Assembly: GCA_028820635.1 (NCBI GenBank)
Contig: JAPPIG010000043.1
Location: 53,018-117,017, forward strand
DNA: 64,000 nucleotides
Direction of reading: 5' to 3'
From: Candidatus Poribacteria bacterium
GTDB taxonomy: Bacteria; Poribacteria; WGA-4E; WGA-3G
Shown: positions 63,114 through 64,000 of the stretch, piece by piece
Layout: each line of letters opens with the position of its first letter
Numbering within the stretch: the first letter of the stretch is position 1
The notes under the pieces: generated by a model
The model's database searches: none
What the model was told of the DNA's origin: nothing
The model's input: only the letters and a program-made list of their open reading frames with translations
Position numbers and translations under genes: made by a program

Positions 63114-63142
63114 TTGCACACTTTGTATAAATCTGTTATACT
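63114..63142 (+). promoter_or_regulatory. Promoter of sodA
   Basis: TTGCAC (63114-63119), 17 bp, TATACT (63137-63142). The predicted start is near 63149, about 30 bp before the ATG. GAAGGAGG, a strong ribosome binding site, lies in between. Confidence 0.65.
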
Positions 63143-63179
63143 CTTTTTACGACCTAAATTTTGAAGGAGGCTATTTTAA

Positions 63180-63791
63180 ATGGCACACACATTACCAAGA
63201 CTCCCTTATGCACACGATGCATTGGAACCACATATTGACGCGCAGACGATGGAAATCCATCACGGTAAACACCATCAAGGTTATGTAAACAATCTGAATG
63301 CTGCGTTAGAAGGTCATGACGACCTTGCTAACTTAGATGTTGAAGAACTACTTAGAAACATTGATCAAGTACCAGAAGACATTCGTCAAGCAGTTATTAA
63401 CAACGGTGGTGGACATGCAAACCATTCTCTCTTTTGGTCCATCATGTGTCCCAGTGGCAATGGCGGCGACCCTGGTGGAGAACTCGCAGCTGCAATAAAA
63501 TCCGCTTTTGGATCCCTTGAAGCTGCAAATGAAGAATTCACTACTGCAGCCACCAAACGTTTCGGTTCTGGTTGGGCATGGCTTGTTCTCGGCGATGATG
63601 GATTGGAGATTTACTCTACAGCAAATCAAGATAGTCCAATTATGCAGGGACATACACCTATTCTCGGCATTGATGTCTGGGAACACGCGTACTATCTGAA
63701 CTATCAGAACCGCCGTCCAGACTATGTTGAGGGGTGGAAAAATGTCATCAACTGGGCACGAGTCAACGAACTCTATGCGGCAAACGCGTAG
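63180..63791 (+). CDS. sodA: Superoxide dismutase, Fe/Mn family
   Basis: A 203-residue Fe/Mn superoxide dismutase, disproportionating superoxide to peroxide and oxygen. The start is [19 protein letters not shown]. Metal ligands lie in [27 protein letters not shown] and [16 protein letters not shown] (Asp and His). [15 protein letters not shown] closes the family pattern. Metal preference (Fe or Mn) is not decided by eye. There is no signal peptide, so cytoplasmic. Confidence 0.95.
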   Translation: MAHTLPRLPYAHDALEPHIDAQTMEIHHGKHHQGYVNNLNAALEGHDDLANLDVEELLRNIDQVPEDIRQAVINNGGGHANHSLFWSIMCPSGNGGDPGGELAAAIKSAFGSLEAANEEFTTAATKRFGSGWAWLVLGDDGLEIYSTANQDSPIMQGHTPILGIDVWEHAYYLNYQNRRPDYVEGWKNVINWARVNELYAANA

Positions 63792-63809
63792 AACCGATTT
63801 CAGGTTTTG

Positions 63810-63835
63810 TAGGGGCGGTCACTAATCTGCCCCTA
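63810..63835 (+). terminator. Weak intrinsic terminator after sodA
   Basis: TAGGGGC (63810-63816) can pair with GCCCCTA (63829-63835) around a 12-base loop, followed by TTTCCTTAAT. Stem good, T-run short. The remaining 165 bases to the window end show no gene, only a TTGACA at 63974-63979 that may begin a promoter of a gene outside the window. Confidence 0.4.
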
Positions 63836-64000
63836 TTTCCTTAATATCATCCACGCTGACTTTCCACCCGCCCACACAAGCAACGATTTTCCAGAAATCT
63901 CGCTCAGAAAACCGAAACTGAAAACACGGGGCTAAACCATATTTTACTAGGTTGTGTTTACATTTGAAAAGTATTGACATTATGCGGACATTTTATTATA

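Noticed and set aside
63974..64000. TTGACA with TATTAT as a promoter at the window end
   Set aside because: Spacing is only 14-15 bp and no gene follows within the window, so it is not listed as a promoter.

Overview
Organism. The window looks like a chromosomal piece of a Gram-negative-type bacterium outside the well-studied phyla. Envelope genes fit a two-membrane cell: a LolA-like carrier, an O-antigen-ligase-type protein, and a BMP-family lipoprotein with a lipobox. Yet there is a complete Pup-proteasome locus of the kind best known from Actinobacteria. Many uncultured-lineage families occur together: DUF1501, DUF4838, Uma2, Gfo/Idh/MocA, Ldh_2 and large VWA membrane proteins. Degenerate insertion sequences and short palindromic repeats are also present. 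This combination reminds me most of Candidatus Poribacteria or a related sponge/soil lineage. That is inference from gene content, not from a marker gene. DNA is AT-leaning by eye; ATG, GTG and TTG starts are all used, mostly behind purine-rich ribosome binding sites.

Layout. 1-10.4 kb: catabolic and transport genes (DUF1501 tail, MDR dehydrogenase, Ldh_2 dehydrogenase, Gfo/Idh/MocA oxidoreductase, glutaredoxin-like protein, gamma-glutamyltransferase, Nudix hydrolase, BMP lipoprotein, DUF58 protein, small SPFH-like operon). 10.7-14.9 kb: nine consecutive paralogous VOC (glyoxalase-fold) genes, interrupted by two terminators and a MITE-like element. 14.9-18.6 kb: metH on the minus strand. 18.7-22.3 kb: lolA-pgsA-thpR-recA behind a near-consensus promoter. 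22.4-29.1 kb: the Pup-proteasome locus arc/mpa-dop-pup-prcB-prcA-pafA.

29.1-32.0 kb is a scar region. It holds a gutted DNA methyltransferase gene, two IS630-type transposase fragments fused tail to tail, and an ISKra4-like transposase gene with two nonsense codons. Inverted copies of a short dispersed repeat flank it. 32.0-44.3 kb: a VWA/GATase-like membrane protein, Uma2 with a heptad-repeat tail, an isochorismatase-MFS-DUF4838 gene run, a receiver-like protein, a CYTH protein and an O-antigen-ligase-like protein.

44.4-48.9 kb is the probable defence locus. It encodes a short prokaryotic Argonaute and, overlapping it by 47 bp, a 928-residue partner. In the partner, a GHKL ATPase-like module of the COG2865 type sits between an N-terminal SIR2 domain and a C-terminal APAZ-like region. 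I consider this the strongest candidate for an unusual system in the window. A second truncated methyltransferase gene lies beside it.

49-64 kb: a secreted unknown, a cNMP-SpoIIE phosphatase, and a 1424-residue reductase-adenylation-ACP-PlsC megaenzyme followed by a HAD-IB phosphatase (a possible specialised lipid pathway). These are followed by metG, an AddB-like PD-(D/E)XK nuclease and sodA. No tRNA, rRNA, CRISPR array or replication origin was recognised.
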